From the NCBI RefSeq assembly GCF_003569045.1, contig NZ_BFCB01000001.1, positions 214,874 through 278,873 on the forward strand: DNA of 64,000 bases, given 5' to 3'. A program made the position numbers and the translations under genes. The notes beneath the pieces are model-generated. The model saw only the letters and a list, made by a program, of their open reading frames with translations. It did no database searches and was not told the DNA's origin. Positions 1-9,067 of this stretch are shown here, piece by piece; position 1 is the first letter of the stretch; each line of letters opens with the position of its first letter. The DNA is from Aggregatilinea lenta. GTDB taxonomy: Bacteria; Chloroflexota; Anaerolineae; Aggregatilineales; Aggregatilineaceae.

Positions 1-974
1 TCAAGGACCTCGCCAGCCGCGACGTGGTCGCGCGCGCAATTTACCTCGAAGTGCGTGAGGGACGCGGCATCAAGGGCAAGCGCTACGTGCACCTGGACGT
101 CACGCCCGAAACAGTCAACCGTTACCTGGCCGAAGCGGGCGAAAGCCGCCGCATTACCGCCGAGTACGTCGAGGAAAAACTGCCCGACATCCTCGACTTT
201 ACACGCACCTACTTGGGCGTCGATCCGGTCAAGGAGCCAATGCCGGTTCAGCCGACGGCACACTACGGCATGGGCGGCATCCCGACCGACCTCGAAGGCC
301 GCGTGATCATGGACGCGCAGCGCACGCCGCTGCCCGGCCTGTACGCGGCGGGCGAGTGCGCCTGTGTCAGCGTGCACGGCGCGAACCGCCTGGGGACCAA
401 CAGCCTGACCGACCTGATCGTATTCGGGCGCGCGGCGGGCAAGCACATGGTCGAGTACTGCGCGAACACGGGCCTGGAATCGCTGCCCGACGACGCGGGC
501 CACGAGGCGGAAGCGGGCCTGGAACACATTCGCCAGTCGAGCGGATCGCGCAAGCCGTACCAGATCCGCTCGGAAATGCAGCAGGTGATGATGGACCACG
601 TGAGCGTGTTCCGCACGGCGGAGGGCATTCAGGACGCGCTCGACAAGGTCCGTACGCTGAAGGACCAGTGGCAGAACGACCTGTCCATCGACGACCGGGG
701 TAAGCGCTTCAACAGCGACCTGCTCGAAGCGTGGGAGCTGGGCTGTATGCTGGACATCGCGGAAGTGACGGCGGTGAGCGCGCTGGCCCGCGAAGAAAGC
801 CGCGGCGCGCACTCGCGCGAGGACTTCCCCAAGCGCGACGACGAAAAGTGGATGGTGCACACGTTGGCCTATCCCACCAACGATGGCGGCGTCCGGCTCA
901 ATCACGACAAAAAAGTGGATATGACGCTGGCCGAAAAAGATCCGCGCTTCAAGCCCAAGGAACGCGTCTACTAA
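1..974 (+). CDS. sdhA: Succinate dehydrogenase flavoprotein subunit, C-terminal part (5' end outside window)
   Basis: Catalytic FAD subunit of succinate dehydrogenase/fumarate reductase, which oxidises succinate to fumarate on the cytoplasmic face of the membrane. The reading frame is open from the first bases (codons in phase with position 3), so only about 323 C-terminal residues of a protein usually near 580 are present. Visible landmarks are DLASRDVV at the window edge, the FAD/substrate motif YAAGECACVSVHGANRLG followed by TNSLTDL, and the helical C-terminal domain ending FKPKERVY. The Arg in HGANRLG is the family's substrate-binding arginine. sdhB follows after 30 bases, so the two are one operon. 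The membrane anchor genes are not downstream and must lie to the left or elsewhere. Confidence 0.97.
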   Translation, partial: KDLASRDVVARAIYLEVREGRGIKGKRYVHLDVTPETVNRYLAEAGESRRITAEYVEEKLPDILDFTRTYLGVDPVKEPMPVQPTAHYGMGGIPTDLEGRVIMDAQRTPLPGLYAAGECACVSVHGANRLGTNSLTDLIVFGRAAGKHMVEYCANTGLESLPDDAGHEAEAGLEHIRQSSGSRKPYQIRSEMQQVMMDHVSVFRTAEGIQDALDKVRTLKDQWQNDLSIDDRGKRFNSDLLEAWELGCMLDIAEVTAVSALAREESRGAHSREDFPKRDDEKWMVHTLAYPTNDGGVRLNHDKKVDMTLAEKDPRFKPKERVY

Positions 975-1004
975 GTCCGAACCACGAGTTCAAAAGAGGA
1001 TACA

Positions 1005-1763
<759 letters not shown>

Positions 1764-1800
1764 TGGCGGCGGTCCGGGTTCCCATCCGGGCAAGAAATCA

Positions 1801-1887
1801 GGACCGTCGGGGACGTATTGCGATACGCTTCTGCCGGAAGCACGCTTGATTGCAGCGGTCGGGGCAATGCATCAATTGCCCCGACAC
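1801..1887. repeat. Intergenic palindromic repeat (GTCGGGG...CCCCGAC type)
   Basis: Two adjoining palindromes: an imperfect one around CGTATTGCGATACG and a second, GTCGGGGCAATG...CAATTGCCCCGAC. They fill most of the spacer between sdhB and the next gene. The first core recurs at 18151-18180 and 24113-24143. Confidence 0.6.
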
Positions 1888-1941
1888 AGCAAGATAAGGC
1901 GTGAATCTGGGACCCTTCCTCTTGATTTCCTAACTAAATGA

Positions 1942-1948
1942 GGGAGGA
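1942..1948 (+). promoter_or_regulatory. Ribosome binding site deciding the DUF4160 start
   Basis: GGGAGGA lies 4 bases before ATG 1953, which favours that start over the in-frame ATG at 1938. Confidence 0.55.
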
Positions 1949-1952
1949 ATCA

Positions 1953-2195
1953 ATGTCTCCAACAGTCCTAAAGGTCGGTAGTTATCGAGTCGTGATCTAC
2001 ACGCTCGATCACCCACCGGCCCATGTCCATGTGATCAGCGCCAGTCGGATTGCCAAGTTTAGCCTCGATCCTGTTCTACTACTGGATAATGCCGGCTATC
2101 TCTCACGTGAGCTCCGAAAGATTGAGCGCATCATCATTGACAACCAACCGCTTTTATTGGACGCTTGGAACGAGATTCACAGAGGGACGGAATAA
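1953..2195 (+). CDS. DUF4160 family small protein
   Basis: About 80 residues. The core VGSYRVVIYTLDHPPAHVHV and a later RKIERIIID...LLDAWNEIH match the DUF4160 pattern, including the characteristic HxPAHVHV segment. The function is not established; family members are commonly found beside DUF2442 genes, and the pair is often discussed as a toxin-antitoxin-like module. The start at 1953 is chosen on its Shine-Dalgarno sequence. The stop overlaps the next start (TAATG at 2193-2197), so the two genes are translationally coupled. GC content is visibly lower than in the sdh genes on the left and the kinase on the right, which suggests acquisition as a unit. Confidence 0.8.
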   Translation: MSPTVLKVGSYRVVIYTLDHPPAHVHVISASRIAKFSLDPVLLLDNAGYLSRELRKIERIIIDNQPLLLDAWNEIHRGTE

Positions 2196-2458
2196 TGATC
2201 GGGAAACTTGAGGAAAAGGATAAGGCAGTATCCATCGAGATCCGGGAGGGGCGAGTCTGGCTTACGCTGCGAGACAGCCGGATCGTGAGCATGCCGCTTG
2301 GTTTTTTCCCCTGGCTGGAACAGGCAACGCCAGAGCAGCGAGCAAACTATGAATTTGCGCCTTTTTCTATCTACTGGCCCGATCTTGATGACGGGATCGA
2401 TGTGTATGCTTTTGTGACCGGCAGCTGGGTACACCCACCAGCACTAAGGAAAGTCTAA
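2195..2458 (+). CDS. DUF2442 family small protein
   Basis: 87 residues. The segments VWLTLRDSRIVSMPLGFFPWLEQATPEQ and IYWPDLDDGIDV are typical of DUF2442, where a strand-rich start is followed by the 'P-x-W-x-P-x-L...A-T-P-E-Q-R' motif and 'I-H/Y-W-P-x-L-D-x-D'. Biochemical function is unknown. The chosen ATG overlaps the DUF4160 stop by one base. Earlier in-frame starts exist inside the upstream gene but are less likely. The partner arrangement suggests a two-component module, possibly toxin-antitoxin; this is inference from gene pairing, not from a recognised catalytic motif. Confidence 0.8.
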   Translation: MIGKLEEKDKAVSIEIREGRVWLTLRDSRIVSMPLGFFPWLEQATPEQRANYEFAPFSIYWPDLDDGIDVYAFVTGSWVHPPALRKV

Positions 2459-2544
2459 AATTGGTGGGGCGTTTTTGCGCTTCCCATTTCATCGCAGGGA
2501 CGTATTACTAACGACCACCCCTACACGCTCGGAGACACCACAAA

Positions 2545-3171
2545 ATGCTCGTTCTCCTCGAAGGCAACATCGCAGCGGGCAAATCCACCCTCGGCGTGGC
2601 GCTGGCCGCCAGCCCCCACTTCCACTTTGTGCCGGAACCCGTCGCGCACTGGCAGACCGGCTTCGCCGCCAATCTGCTGGAACGCTTCTACGCCGACACG
2701 CCGCGCTGGGCGTTCACGATGCAGATCGGCGCGTTCGTCACGCGCGCGCAGATGGCCGTGCCGCAGACCGGCGACGCGCTGACGGGCGCGATTACCGTCT
2801 TCGAGCGCTCGGTTTACTGCGACCGCTACGTGTTCGCCAAAAATCTGCACGATCAGGGCACGATGGACGAGACGGAGTGGGCGGTGTACTGCCACTTCTG
2901 GGATCACTTCACCGCCGCGATGCCCGCGCCGGACGCGATCCTCTACCTGCGCACGCACGCCGAGGAGTGCCTGCGCCGCCTGCAAATCCGGGGCCGCGCC
3001 GAAGAAAAGGCGATCTCGCTGGCGTACTTGCAGCAGCTCGAAGCCTGCCACGACGAGTGGTTGGGCGGGCCGTCGTCGGGCGGCATCCCGATCCTGAGGC
3101 TGGACGGCGCGCGGGCCTGGTCCGCCGGCGACGTCGCGCAGCAGTTGGCGCAGATTCTGCCTACACCCTGA
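2545..3171 (+). CDS. Deoxynucleoside kinase family protein
   Basis: Cytoplasmic nucleoside salvage kinase, 208 residues. The P-loop GNIAAGKST is at residues 7-15, followed by the dNK-family signatures PEPVAHW (substrate-site Glu and Trp), a DRY-like RSVYCDRYVFA and the lid-type LRRLQIRGRAEE. The family (deoxyadenosine/deoxyguanosine and animal-type multisubstrate kinases) phosphorylates deoxynucleosides at the 5' position using ATP. Substrate preference cannot be read from the sequence. It appears to be a single-gene unit, with GGAGA before the ATG and the low-GC DUF pair to the left. Confidence 0.85.
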   Translation: MLVLLEGNIAAGKSTLGVALAASPHFHFVPEPVAHWQTGFAANLLERFYADTPRWAFTMQIGAFVTRAQMAVPQTGDALTGAITVFERSVYCDRYVFAKNLHDQGTMDETEWAVYCHFWDHFTAAMPAPDAILYLRTHAEECLRRLQIRGRAEEKAISLAYLQQLEACHDEWLGGPSSGGIPILRLDGARAWSAGDVAQQLAQILPTP

Positions 3172-3328
3172 CGCCGTTTCCCCTACGCCACGCCGTCAAA
3201 TGTGGAGCGGGCGGGCCGTGTGCGCTACACTGGATCGTGACGCGCCCGCCTGGGGGGAACTGGAAGCGCAACCAATCCCCGGCGCTGTGGCTGCCGGGGT
3301 GCGCTGGGAATCAGGGTAGGATTGCAGG

Positions 3329-3952
3329 ATGTCATACCGCCGTTCAGGACCTTCCCCCCTGCTGATCGTCATCCTCGTCGCCGCCTTCATCTTCGGCGGC
3401 TATTACGTGTGGGATGGACTGCTGCGCTTTTTGGACGACCGGGGAAACATCACCGCCGACGTGACCCGCCAGGCCCTGATCACCTCGACCGCCAGCTTCA
3501 GCACGCAGCGCCCGACCTTCGCCGCCCCCGCCACCTCAACCCCGCTGCCACCCTGCGACTGGTTCATCATCATCGTCGAGCGCGCCGTCTACCGCGAATG
3601 CCCCAGCCAGAACAACGACGAGTGCCCGCGCGTCGATACCATTCCCTATGGTAATCAGGTCTGTGTTTACGGACGCTCGAGCGACAATCCCGAATGGTAC
3701 GAGATCAACCTGAACCCGGACGGTGTGTTTACCGACATCGTTTACATGCACGAAAGTGTGATCGAAGCGCTGGAGCCGACGCCCCGGCCTACAGCCACCT
3801 TCACACCGCCGCCCACCATCACGCCGCTGCCCAGCGAGACGCCCACGCCAACCGTACCGGTGACCCCCACCGAGACGCCCAATCCGGCCACGCCGCCGAC
3901 CGAAACGCTCACGCCCACGCCGACCGCCTCTCCGCGCCAAATCGTGATATAG
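3329..3952 (+). CDS. Membrane-anchored protein with SH3-like region and Pro/Thr-rich tail
   Basis: Unrecognised 207-residue protein. One transmembrane segment is visible at about residues 10-28 (LLIVILVAAFIFGGYYVW). An extracytoplasmic stretch of about 65-150 contains CDW, ECPS and QVCVYGRSSDNPEWYEINL, which reads like a bacterial SH3-type fold. From about 150 to the end the protein is a low-complexity tail rich in TPTP/TPTETP. Such tails are frequent in surface proteins of Anaerolineae and probably act as a flexible spacer. The four cysteines in the middle may form disulphides. No partner gene is evident. Confidence 0.65.
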   Translation: MSYRRSGPSPLLIVILVAAFIFGGYYVWDGLLRFLDDRGNITADVTRQALITSTASFSTQRPTFAAPATSTPLPPCDWFIIIVERAVYRECPSQNNDECPRVDTIPYGNQVCVYGRSSDNPEWYEINLNPDGVFTDIVYMHESVIEALEPTPRPTATFTPPPTITPLPSETPTPTVPVTPTETPNPATPPTETLTPTPTASPRQIVI

Positions 3953-4307
3953 CCGTTATAATAAGGGCGTGGGGATTGGGCCAGGATTCAACGTCGGCAG
4001 AGCGCGGCAGGACCACATCGTCTGCACGCGCGAGATCCTGTGACGCGGGCTGCATCGTGCAGCCGCGATCTATCCCGGTGACGCACCGTTTCCACGCGCC
4101 CGGCCCGGTGCGGCAGGACGCAAAGACGCGCAGCCCATAGTATACTTAGAATGTGCTTAATAAGCGGCCCGTCCTCAATTGCCGCCTTCAAAAGCAGGAG
4201 TCAGGAGTTTGTTTTGCATCCTGCTCCCAGGGAAAAACCGGTAGATTGAGGCCCATAATACAATCTGAACGCAGCTTCCAAGCATACCCAGGGCGGGATT
4301 AAACCCC
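3953..4307. other. 355-base intergenic region with strong hairpin
   Basis: No gene is seen. It holds a perfect GGCTGCA-TCG-TGCAGCC hairpin extended by CGC/GCG around a bulge (4044-4067), a GC-rich block with GGACGCAAAG at about 4118-4127, and two AT-rich -10-like hexamers, TATACT at 4141 and TACAAT at 4259, before the lipid kinase gene. It may be a structured leader, but no named RNA family could be matched. Confidence 0.4.
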
Positions 4308-5309
4308 ATGACCGATCAGGACTTGATTCCGGTAGCTGCACCGAAGCACGTATTGGCGATTGTCAATCCGGCTTCCGGCTCAAAACGCGGCGCGGACGTT
4401 ATCGAACGTCTGCGTGAGATTACGCGCCCTCACATCACACTCCACATCACCACGCGCGATTTCGACTTCGCCGGGGCCATCGAAGAGGGTGTCGCCAACG
4501 GCGCGGATCGCATTCTGCTGGCCGGGGGCGACGGCACGCTGATGGAAGGCGTCTCCGGCGCGCAAAACGTCCTGGGGTCGGAGATGCTGCCGTTTTCATG
4601 GGTCCCGGTGGGCACGGGTAACGTCGTGTCCGGCTTTTTGGGCCTGCCCCACCGCCTCGATCCCGCGCTGCGGCTGGCGCTTGGCCCCGGCGTGATCCGG
4701 CGCATCGACCTGGCGCGCGTCGGCGACCGTTATTCGGTGCTGCGCGTCTCGACCGGCTTCGAAGCGGATGCCGCCTACAACGTCACGCGCGAGGACAAGG
4801 ACCGCCTGGGCGTACTGGCCTACGCCATTCCCGGCATCAAGTCGCTGCGGCAGACCAAGCCGATCGAGTACCTGATCTCGCTCGACGGCCAGCCGCCGAT
4901 TCACGTCGAGGGCATTATGGCATTCGTCACGGCGACCGGCGCGCTGACCTGGATCAATGGTCTGTCGGTCATCAACGAGGCGATCCAGCCCGACGACGGT
5001 CTGCTCTACGCGGGCGTGCTGCGCCCGCTCAACGCGGGGCGCGTGTTCAACAGCGTGACCAACCTCGTCGCGGGCAGCGGCTTCCCGCCCGAATCGATCA
5101 TTTACTTCTCGGCGCGCAAACGCATCGTGGTGGACTGCATGACGCCGCAGCCCACGCAGATCGACGGCGATCCGCTGGGCACGACGCCCATCGTCGCGGA
5201 TCTGATTCCCAAGGCGCTGCCGATCGTGATCTCGCGCAACCGGCGCAAGCTGCCGCTCAACCTCGAATGGCTGCTTCAGGATCACAACGTGCAGCATAAC
5301 AGCGAGTAG
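4308..5309 (+). CDS. Diacylglycerol kinase family lipid kinase (YegS/BmrU-like)
   Basis: 333-residue member of the DAGK catalytic domain family, which phosphorylates a lipid alcohol (diacylglycerol or a related lipid) with ATP at the inner membrane face. The nucleotide motifs are clear: IVNPASGS near residue 19 and LLAGGDGTLME near residue 70, followed by PVGTGNVVSGFLGLP. The C-terminal half carries the conserved TATGA...PDDGLLY and QIDGDPLG segments of the beta-sandwich domain. The lipid substrate cannot be told. The gene stands alone and converges on a minus-strand histidine kinase with a bidirectional terminator between them. Confidence 0.92.
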   Translation: MTDQDLIPVAAPKHVLAIVNPASGSKRGADVIERLREITRPHITLHITTRDFDFAGAIEEGVANGADRILLAGGDGTLMEGVSGAQNVLGSEMLPFSWVPVGTGNVVSGFLGLPHRLDPALRLALGPGVIRRIDLARVGDRYSVLRVSTGFEADAAYNVTREDKDRLGVLAYAIPGIKSLRQTKPIEYLISLDGQPPIHVEGIMAFVTATGALTWINGLSVINEAIQPDDGLLYAGVLRPLNAGRVFNSVTNLVAGSGFPPESIIYFSARKRIVVDCMTPQPTQIDGDPLGTTPIVADLIPKALPIVISRNRRKLPLNLEWLLQDHNVQHNSE

Positions 5310-5339
5310 CGATCAGCCGTCCGCGAATCTTGATGAATC

Positions 5340-5378
5340 AAAACAGGGGCGCTCCACGACGGGGCGCCCCTGCTGTTT
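5340..5378. terminator. Bidirectional rho-independent terminator
   Basis: CAGGGGCGC (5344-5352) pairs with GCGCCCCTG (5364-5372) around an 11-base loop. Plus-strand reading ends in CTGTTTTC; minus-strand reading ends in TTTTG. It sits between the convergent lipid kinase and histidine kinase genes. Confidence 0.8.
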
Positions 5379-5397
5379 TCGGATGAGCGAAGTCCGG

Positions 5398-6426
5398 CTA
5401 CGGCTCGCGCACTGGCACCGTGAAACGGAAGGTGCTGCCGCGGCCCGGCTCGCTTTCGACGGTGACTTCGCCGCCGTGCTTCTCGACGATGGCCTTCACA
5501 ATCGCCAATCCCAGGCCGCTGCCCTCGATGCGGCGTGTTTCCGGCGAGACCACGCGGTAGAACCAGTCGAAGATATACGGGATCTGGTCCGGCGCGATGC
5601 CGATGCCGTCGTCCTTGACCGTCACTACCGCCGCTTCAGGCGTGGACACGAGCGTGACGTGAACCGTGCCACCGTTGGGAGAATATTTGATCGCGTTGCT
5701 GACGAGGTTGACGATCGCGCTGGAGAGGCGGCGCTCGTCGGCCACTACGCGGCAGCCGTCGGGGGAGGGGTGCAGCTCGACCGCCACACCGCGCCATATG
5801 CGGTCGCTCTTGAGCTGATCGATCGCGGCGTCGGCCAGCTCGTTGAGATCCACGTCGTCCAGTTGCAGCGCTTCGCCCGCTTCGAGCCACGTCATGTCCA
5901 CCAGCTCGCTCACGATGCGCAGCATGTGATTCATCGTATGCTGCGCGCGCCGCGTGAACTCGTCCTGGCGCGGATTTAGCGATCCCGCCGCCAGCACCAC
6001 GTCGAGCGCCATGTGCGCCGATGCGATCGGCGTCTTCAGCGTGTGGATGATGGTGCCCATCTGCACGGCAAGCTGGCCCTTGGCGCGCTCGTCCGCCTGC
6101 ACCGCCGACGACAGCACCGCCACCTGCCCGATCCCCGGCACGATCAACACGCGTCCCTGGTAAATCGAGCCACCGGCAAGCGACACGTTCTGAATGTCGG
6201 AGGGGCCGTCCGGCAGGTAGCCCTTCAGTGCGGCCCGGATCGGTTCGAGCGCGGGCAGCGCATCAAGCGAGCGACCGAGCACATTCCCCGCGCCGACGTG
6301 AAACGCCGCCTCCGCCGCCGGGTTAAACAGCACCACGCGGTTTGCGCCGTCGCATGCCACAATCACATCGGAGACGGTGTGCGCCAGCGTCTCCAGACTG
6401 CTCGTCTTGATGCTCTCAGATAACAT
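5398..6426 (-). CDS. PAS-domain sensor histidine kinase
   Basis: Soluble-looking sensor kinase of 342 residues with no transmembrane segment. An N-terminal PAS domain (about 10-75, with VIVACDGANRVVLFNPAAE) is followed by a HisKA dimerisation helix carrying the phosphoacceptor His in IIHTLKTPIA (about residue 140), then an HATPase domain with N box NLVSNAIKYS, G1 box DDGIGI and G2 box GSGLGLAIV. It autophosphorylates and should pass phosphate to a response regulator, but none is encoded nearby. It starts 9 bases after the BtuF-like gene, with GAGGGGAGC before the ATG, so the two are probably co-transcribed. The signal may relate to that upstream gene; this is inference. Confidence 0.92.
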   Translation of the reverse strand: MLSESIKTSSLETLAHTVSDVIVACDGANRVVLFNPAAEAAFHVGAGNVLGRSLDALPALEPIRAALKGYLPDGPSDIQNVSLAGGSIYQGRVLIVPGIGQVAVLSSAVQADERAKGQLAVQMGTIIHTLKTPIASAHMALDVVLAAGSLNPRQDEFTRRAQHTMNHMLRIVSELVDMTWLEAGEALQLDDVDLNELADAAIDQLKSDRIWRGVAVELHPSPDGCRVVADERRLSSAIVNLVSNAIKYSPNGGTVHVTLVSTPEAAVVTVKDDGIGIAPDQIPYIFDWFYRVVSPETRRIEGSGLGLAIVKAIVEKHGGEVTVESEPGRGSTFRFTVPVREP

Positions 6427-6435
6427 ACGCTCCCC

Positions 6436-7344
6436 TCACTCCCCCAGAATCAGCGACGGAAGATCGCGCAAGGCATAGGCAACGCGCGTGCCATGCCAGG
6501 TCAGCAGCGAGCCATCCACCCCATAGACGCGCCCGCTGCGCGCCGCCGGGATGTCCAGGGCGCGGATCGCCTCCGCGTCCTGCTCGCCAAATGCATACGG
6601 TTCGTCCGGCAGCAGGACCAGTTCCGGCTGCGCGGCGACGACTTCTTCCAACGAGATGCGCGGATAGCGCCGGTCGCGACCGGCAACACGCGGATCATCG
6701 TCAGGCAGCGGCTCGGCCTCGCCCAGATCGGCGTCCAGCGGAAACTGGCGCTCGCGGTCGGCGAACACGTTCGCGGCACCGCAGACGCGCAGCACGTCGT
6801 GCGCGTAGGTATCGGCGTTGAACGTCATCCAGGGGTCGCGCCAGATGGGTGCAAAGGTGGGAACGGGGAGCGCAGCCCGAGCAGCAGCCAAAGTATAATC
6901 GTACGCACGCTCGATCTCGTGTACGCGTGGAACCATGACGGTGTGATCGAACACGTCCATGATCGTCCACAACAGGTTCAGCACATCCGCGATAGTGCGC
7001 GGTCCGGTGCCCCATACCGGGATGCCTGCTGCTTGCAGCGCCTCGGCATCTTCACTCCGGTTCTCTTCGTCATTCATGAGCACCAAATCCGGTTCCAGAC
7101 GGACGATAGCGTCCACGTCTGGATTCTTCGTTCCCCCTACCCGTGGAAGTAACTGTACACCCATCACAGGACGGACGCAATAAGCGGTCACACCAACAAG
7201 TCGACTGCCGAGATCGAGGTCAAAGAGGGATTCGGTGAGGCTGGGCACGAGGGAAACCACGCGCTGCGGAACGTGATCGATGGGCAATGCCATCCGCCAG
7301 CGAGTGGTGTTCGGCTCATCGTTGGAGTGCGATGCATCGCCCAT
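6436..7344 (-). CDS. BtuF-like helical-backbone metal/cobalamin receptor
   Basis: 302 residues of the periplasmic-binding-protein-like fold used for vitamin B12 and siderophore capture. Recognisable blocks are RVVSLVPSLTESLFDL, the GGTKNPDVDAIVRLEPDLVL stretch and the C-terminal LVLLPDEPYAF. No signal peptide or lipobox is visible at the N-terminus. There is no BtuCD-type permease or ATPase nearby, so it may be a cytoplasmic cobalamin-binding relative rather than a transporter receptor. The start has AGGGAG at good spacing. It precedes a histidine kinase by 9 bases, which raises the possibility that it is a ligand-sensing partner; that is inference. Confidence 0.8.
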   Translation of the reverse strand: MGDASHSNDEPNTTRWRMALPIDHVPQRVVSLVPSLTESLFDLDLGSRLVGVTAYCVRPVMGVQLLPRVGGTKNPDVDAIVRLEPDLVLMNDEENRSEDAEALQAAGIPVWGTGPRTIADVLNLLWTIMDVFDHTVMVPRVHEIERAYDYTLAAARAALPVPTFAPIWRDPWMTFNADTYAHDVLRVCGAANVFADRERQFPLDADLGEAEPLPDDDPRVAGRDRRYPRISLEEVVAAQPELVLLPDEPYAFGEQDAEAIRALDIPAARSGRVYGVDGSLLTWHGTRVAYALRDLPSLILGE

Positions 7345-7407
7345 TGAAACGCTCCCTTTCTAGAGGCCGGTATGGATTTTTGAGCGAGCAGGAGCGCGCC
7401 AAGAGAA

Positions 7408-7508
7408 ACCTCACCCACTCGCTAACGCTCGTTGCCGGGGTCCCCACGCAACAGGGTTGCGCGGGGTGGATTTCCCCCTGTCCAATCGGATTGGACAGGG
7501 GGTGAGGT
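7408..7508. repeat. Intergenic repeat with CCTCACCC/GGGTGAGG ends
   Basis: This element starts CCTCACCC and ends GGGTGAGG, with an inner hairpin CCTGTCCAATC/GATTGGACAGG. It lies between purA (stop at 7546) and the start of the BtuF-like gene, both on the minus strand. Confidence 0.65.
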
Positions 7509-7545
7509 GCCCTTGACCTGGCGCATGATATCTGGCTCGCGGGTA

Positions 7546-8823
7546 TTACCGGACAATCGCCTGTTCGCGCTCCGGCCCGACGCTGACGACGCTCACCGGC
7601 GCGCCGACCAACGCTTCGATGCGCTCCACGTAGCGCTGCGCGTTGGCGGGCAGATCCTTGAAGCGGCGCACGCGCGAAATGTCGGTGTGCCAGCCGGGCA
7701 GCGCCTCATACACAGGCGTGACGGATTCGGCGGTGGCTGTGTCGAGCGGCAGCGACGTCACGCGCTCTTGCGCGGTGTCGTAAGCCGTCGCGATGTGCAG
7801 CGTGTCCAGCCCGCTGAGCACGTCGAGCTTGGTCAGTACAAGGTCGGTGACGCCGTTGACCTTCACCGCGTAGCGCAGCGCGATCGCATCCAGCCAGCCG
7901 CAGCGGCGCGGGCGGCCCGTCGTCGTGCCATACTCGCTGCCGACTTCGCGCAGGCGCTGGCCCATCGCGTCATCTAGCTCGGTCGGGAACGGCCCGTTGC
8001 CGACGCGCGTGCAGTACGCTTTGGCGACGGCGACCACGCGATCGATGACGTGCGGCCCGAAACCCAGCCCGGTCAGCGCCCCGCCGACCGTGGCCGACGA
8101 GCTGGTGACAAACGGGTAGTGGCCCTGGTCGATATCAAGCAGGGTGCCCTGCGCGCCCTCGCACAGCAGGCGCTTGTCCGCGTCCAACAGCTCGTGCACG
8201 ATCTGTGTCGTGTTATGCAGGTAGGGAGCCAACCGTTCCGCCGCTGCGTAATAGTCGTCCACGGGCGCGTCCACTTCAATCGGGTCCAGCCCATAGAGCC
8301 TGACCAACATACGGTTGGCCTGCTCGATCTGCTCGCGGACCGCGTCCACAAAGGCGGCGGGGTCGGCCATCATGCCGGTCAGGATGCCGGTGCGCTCGGC
8401 TTTGGCGCTGTAGGCCGGGCCGATGCCGCGCTGTGTAGTGCCGATCGATCCCTCGCCCAGGGCGCGCTCGCTGGCCCCGTCCAGTGCCGTATGCGCAGGC
8501 GTGATCACGTGGGCGCGCGGGCTGATGTGGATGCGCTCCGGCGAGATGTCGATGTTCTGGCCCGCCAGCATATCCATCTCGCCGACCAGCCGCAGCGGAT
8601 TGATCACCATGCCGCTGCCGAGGATGCACGTCAGGTGCGGGTGAATGATGCCCGACGGGACGAGGTGCAGCCCAAAGCGCCGGACGCCGACCCGGACCGT
8701 ATGCCCGGCATTGTCGCCGCCCGCATATCGCGCCATGGCGTCGGACTGCTCGGCCAGCCAGTCCGCGACGCGCCCCTTGCCTTCATCGCCCCATTGGGCA
8801 CCGATCAATACCGTTACGGGCAT
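7546..8823 (-). CDS. purA: Adenylosuccinate synthetase
   Basis: Cytoplasmic enzyme of AMP synthesis: IMP + aspartate + GTP gives adenylosuccinate. 425 residues, full length. Diagnostic motifs are the N-terminal QWGDEGKGR phosphate-binding loop, YAGGDNAGHTV, the IGTTQRGIGPAY loop, EGAQGTLLDID, TTTGRPRRCGWLDA and the guanine-binding TKLDVLSG. GGGAGA precedes the ATG. The gene is transcribed toward the BtuF-like gene but separated from it by a repeat. No other purine synthesis gene is adjacent. Confidence 0.98.
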   Translation of the reverse strand: MPVTVLIGAQWGDEGKGRVADWLAEQSDAMARYAGGDNAGHTVRVGVRRFGLHLVPSGIIHPHLTCILGSGMVINPLRLVGEMDMLAGQNIDISPERIHISPRAHVITPAHTALDGASERALGEGSIGTTQRGIGPAYSAKAERTGILTGMMADPAAFVDAVREQIEQANRMLVRLYGLDPIEVDAPVDDYYAAAERLAPYLHNTTQIVHELLDADKRLLCEGAQGTLLDIDQGHYPFVTSSSATVGGALTGLGFGPHVIDRVVAVAKAYCTRVGNGPFPTELDDAMGQRLREVGSEYGTTTGRPRRCGWLDAIALRYAVKVNGVTDLVLTKLDVLSGLDTLHIATAYDTAQERVTSLPLDTATAESVTPVYEALPGWHTDISRVRRFKDLPANAQRYVERIEALVGAPVSVVSVGPEREQAIVR

Positions 8824-8997
8824 GGATGATTTTCTCCCTGGCTAAACGCTGCGCAATCCGTGATCAGGCGGTACGCTCTCGCAAGCGCGCTCCGCGAAAA
8901 CAGAGTGTGCCGCATGCTGCCGCCGCGCGCCACGTTAGTTTTAAACAGTCTGATGGGAATCGGATTCGCGCCGGGCCGTGGCCAAGGGGGACAAAGT

Positions 8998-9030
8998 GCA
9001 GTACGCGCCGCGCAACTGGGCGCGTACTGC
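8998..9030. terminator. Strong hairpin downstream of the S51 peptidase gene
   Basis: GCAGTACGCGCC pairs with GGCGCGTACTGC around an 8-base loop. On the minus strand it is followed only by a short T-containing run (ACTTTGT), so it is a possible terminator for the gene ending at 9068, or an unrelated hairpin in the purA upstream region. Confidence 0.5.
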
Positions 9031-9067
9031 GGTAGGGTCGAAGGAGGGAAGCCGGATCGGTTGCGGC

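Noticed and set aside
4085..4140. c-di-GMP-I (GEMM) riboswitch suggested by GGACGCAAAG
   Set aside because: The 5' half (GGGCAAACC-like) and the GNRA hairpin that must precede the motif are not there, so no call is made.
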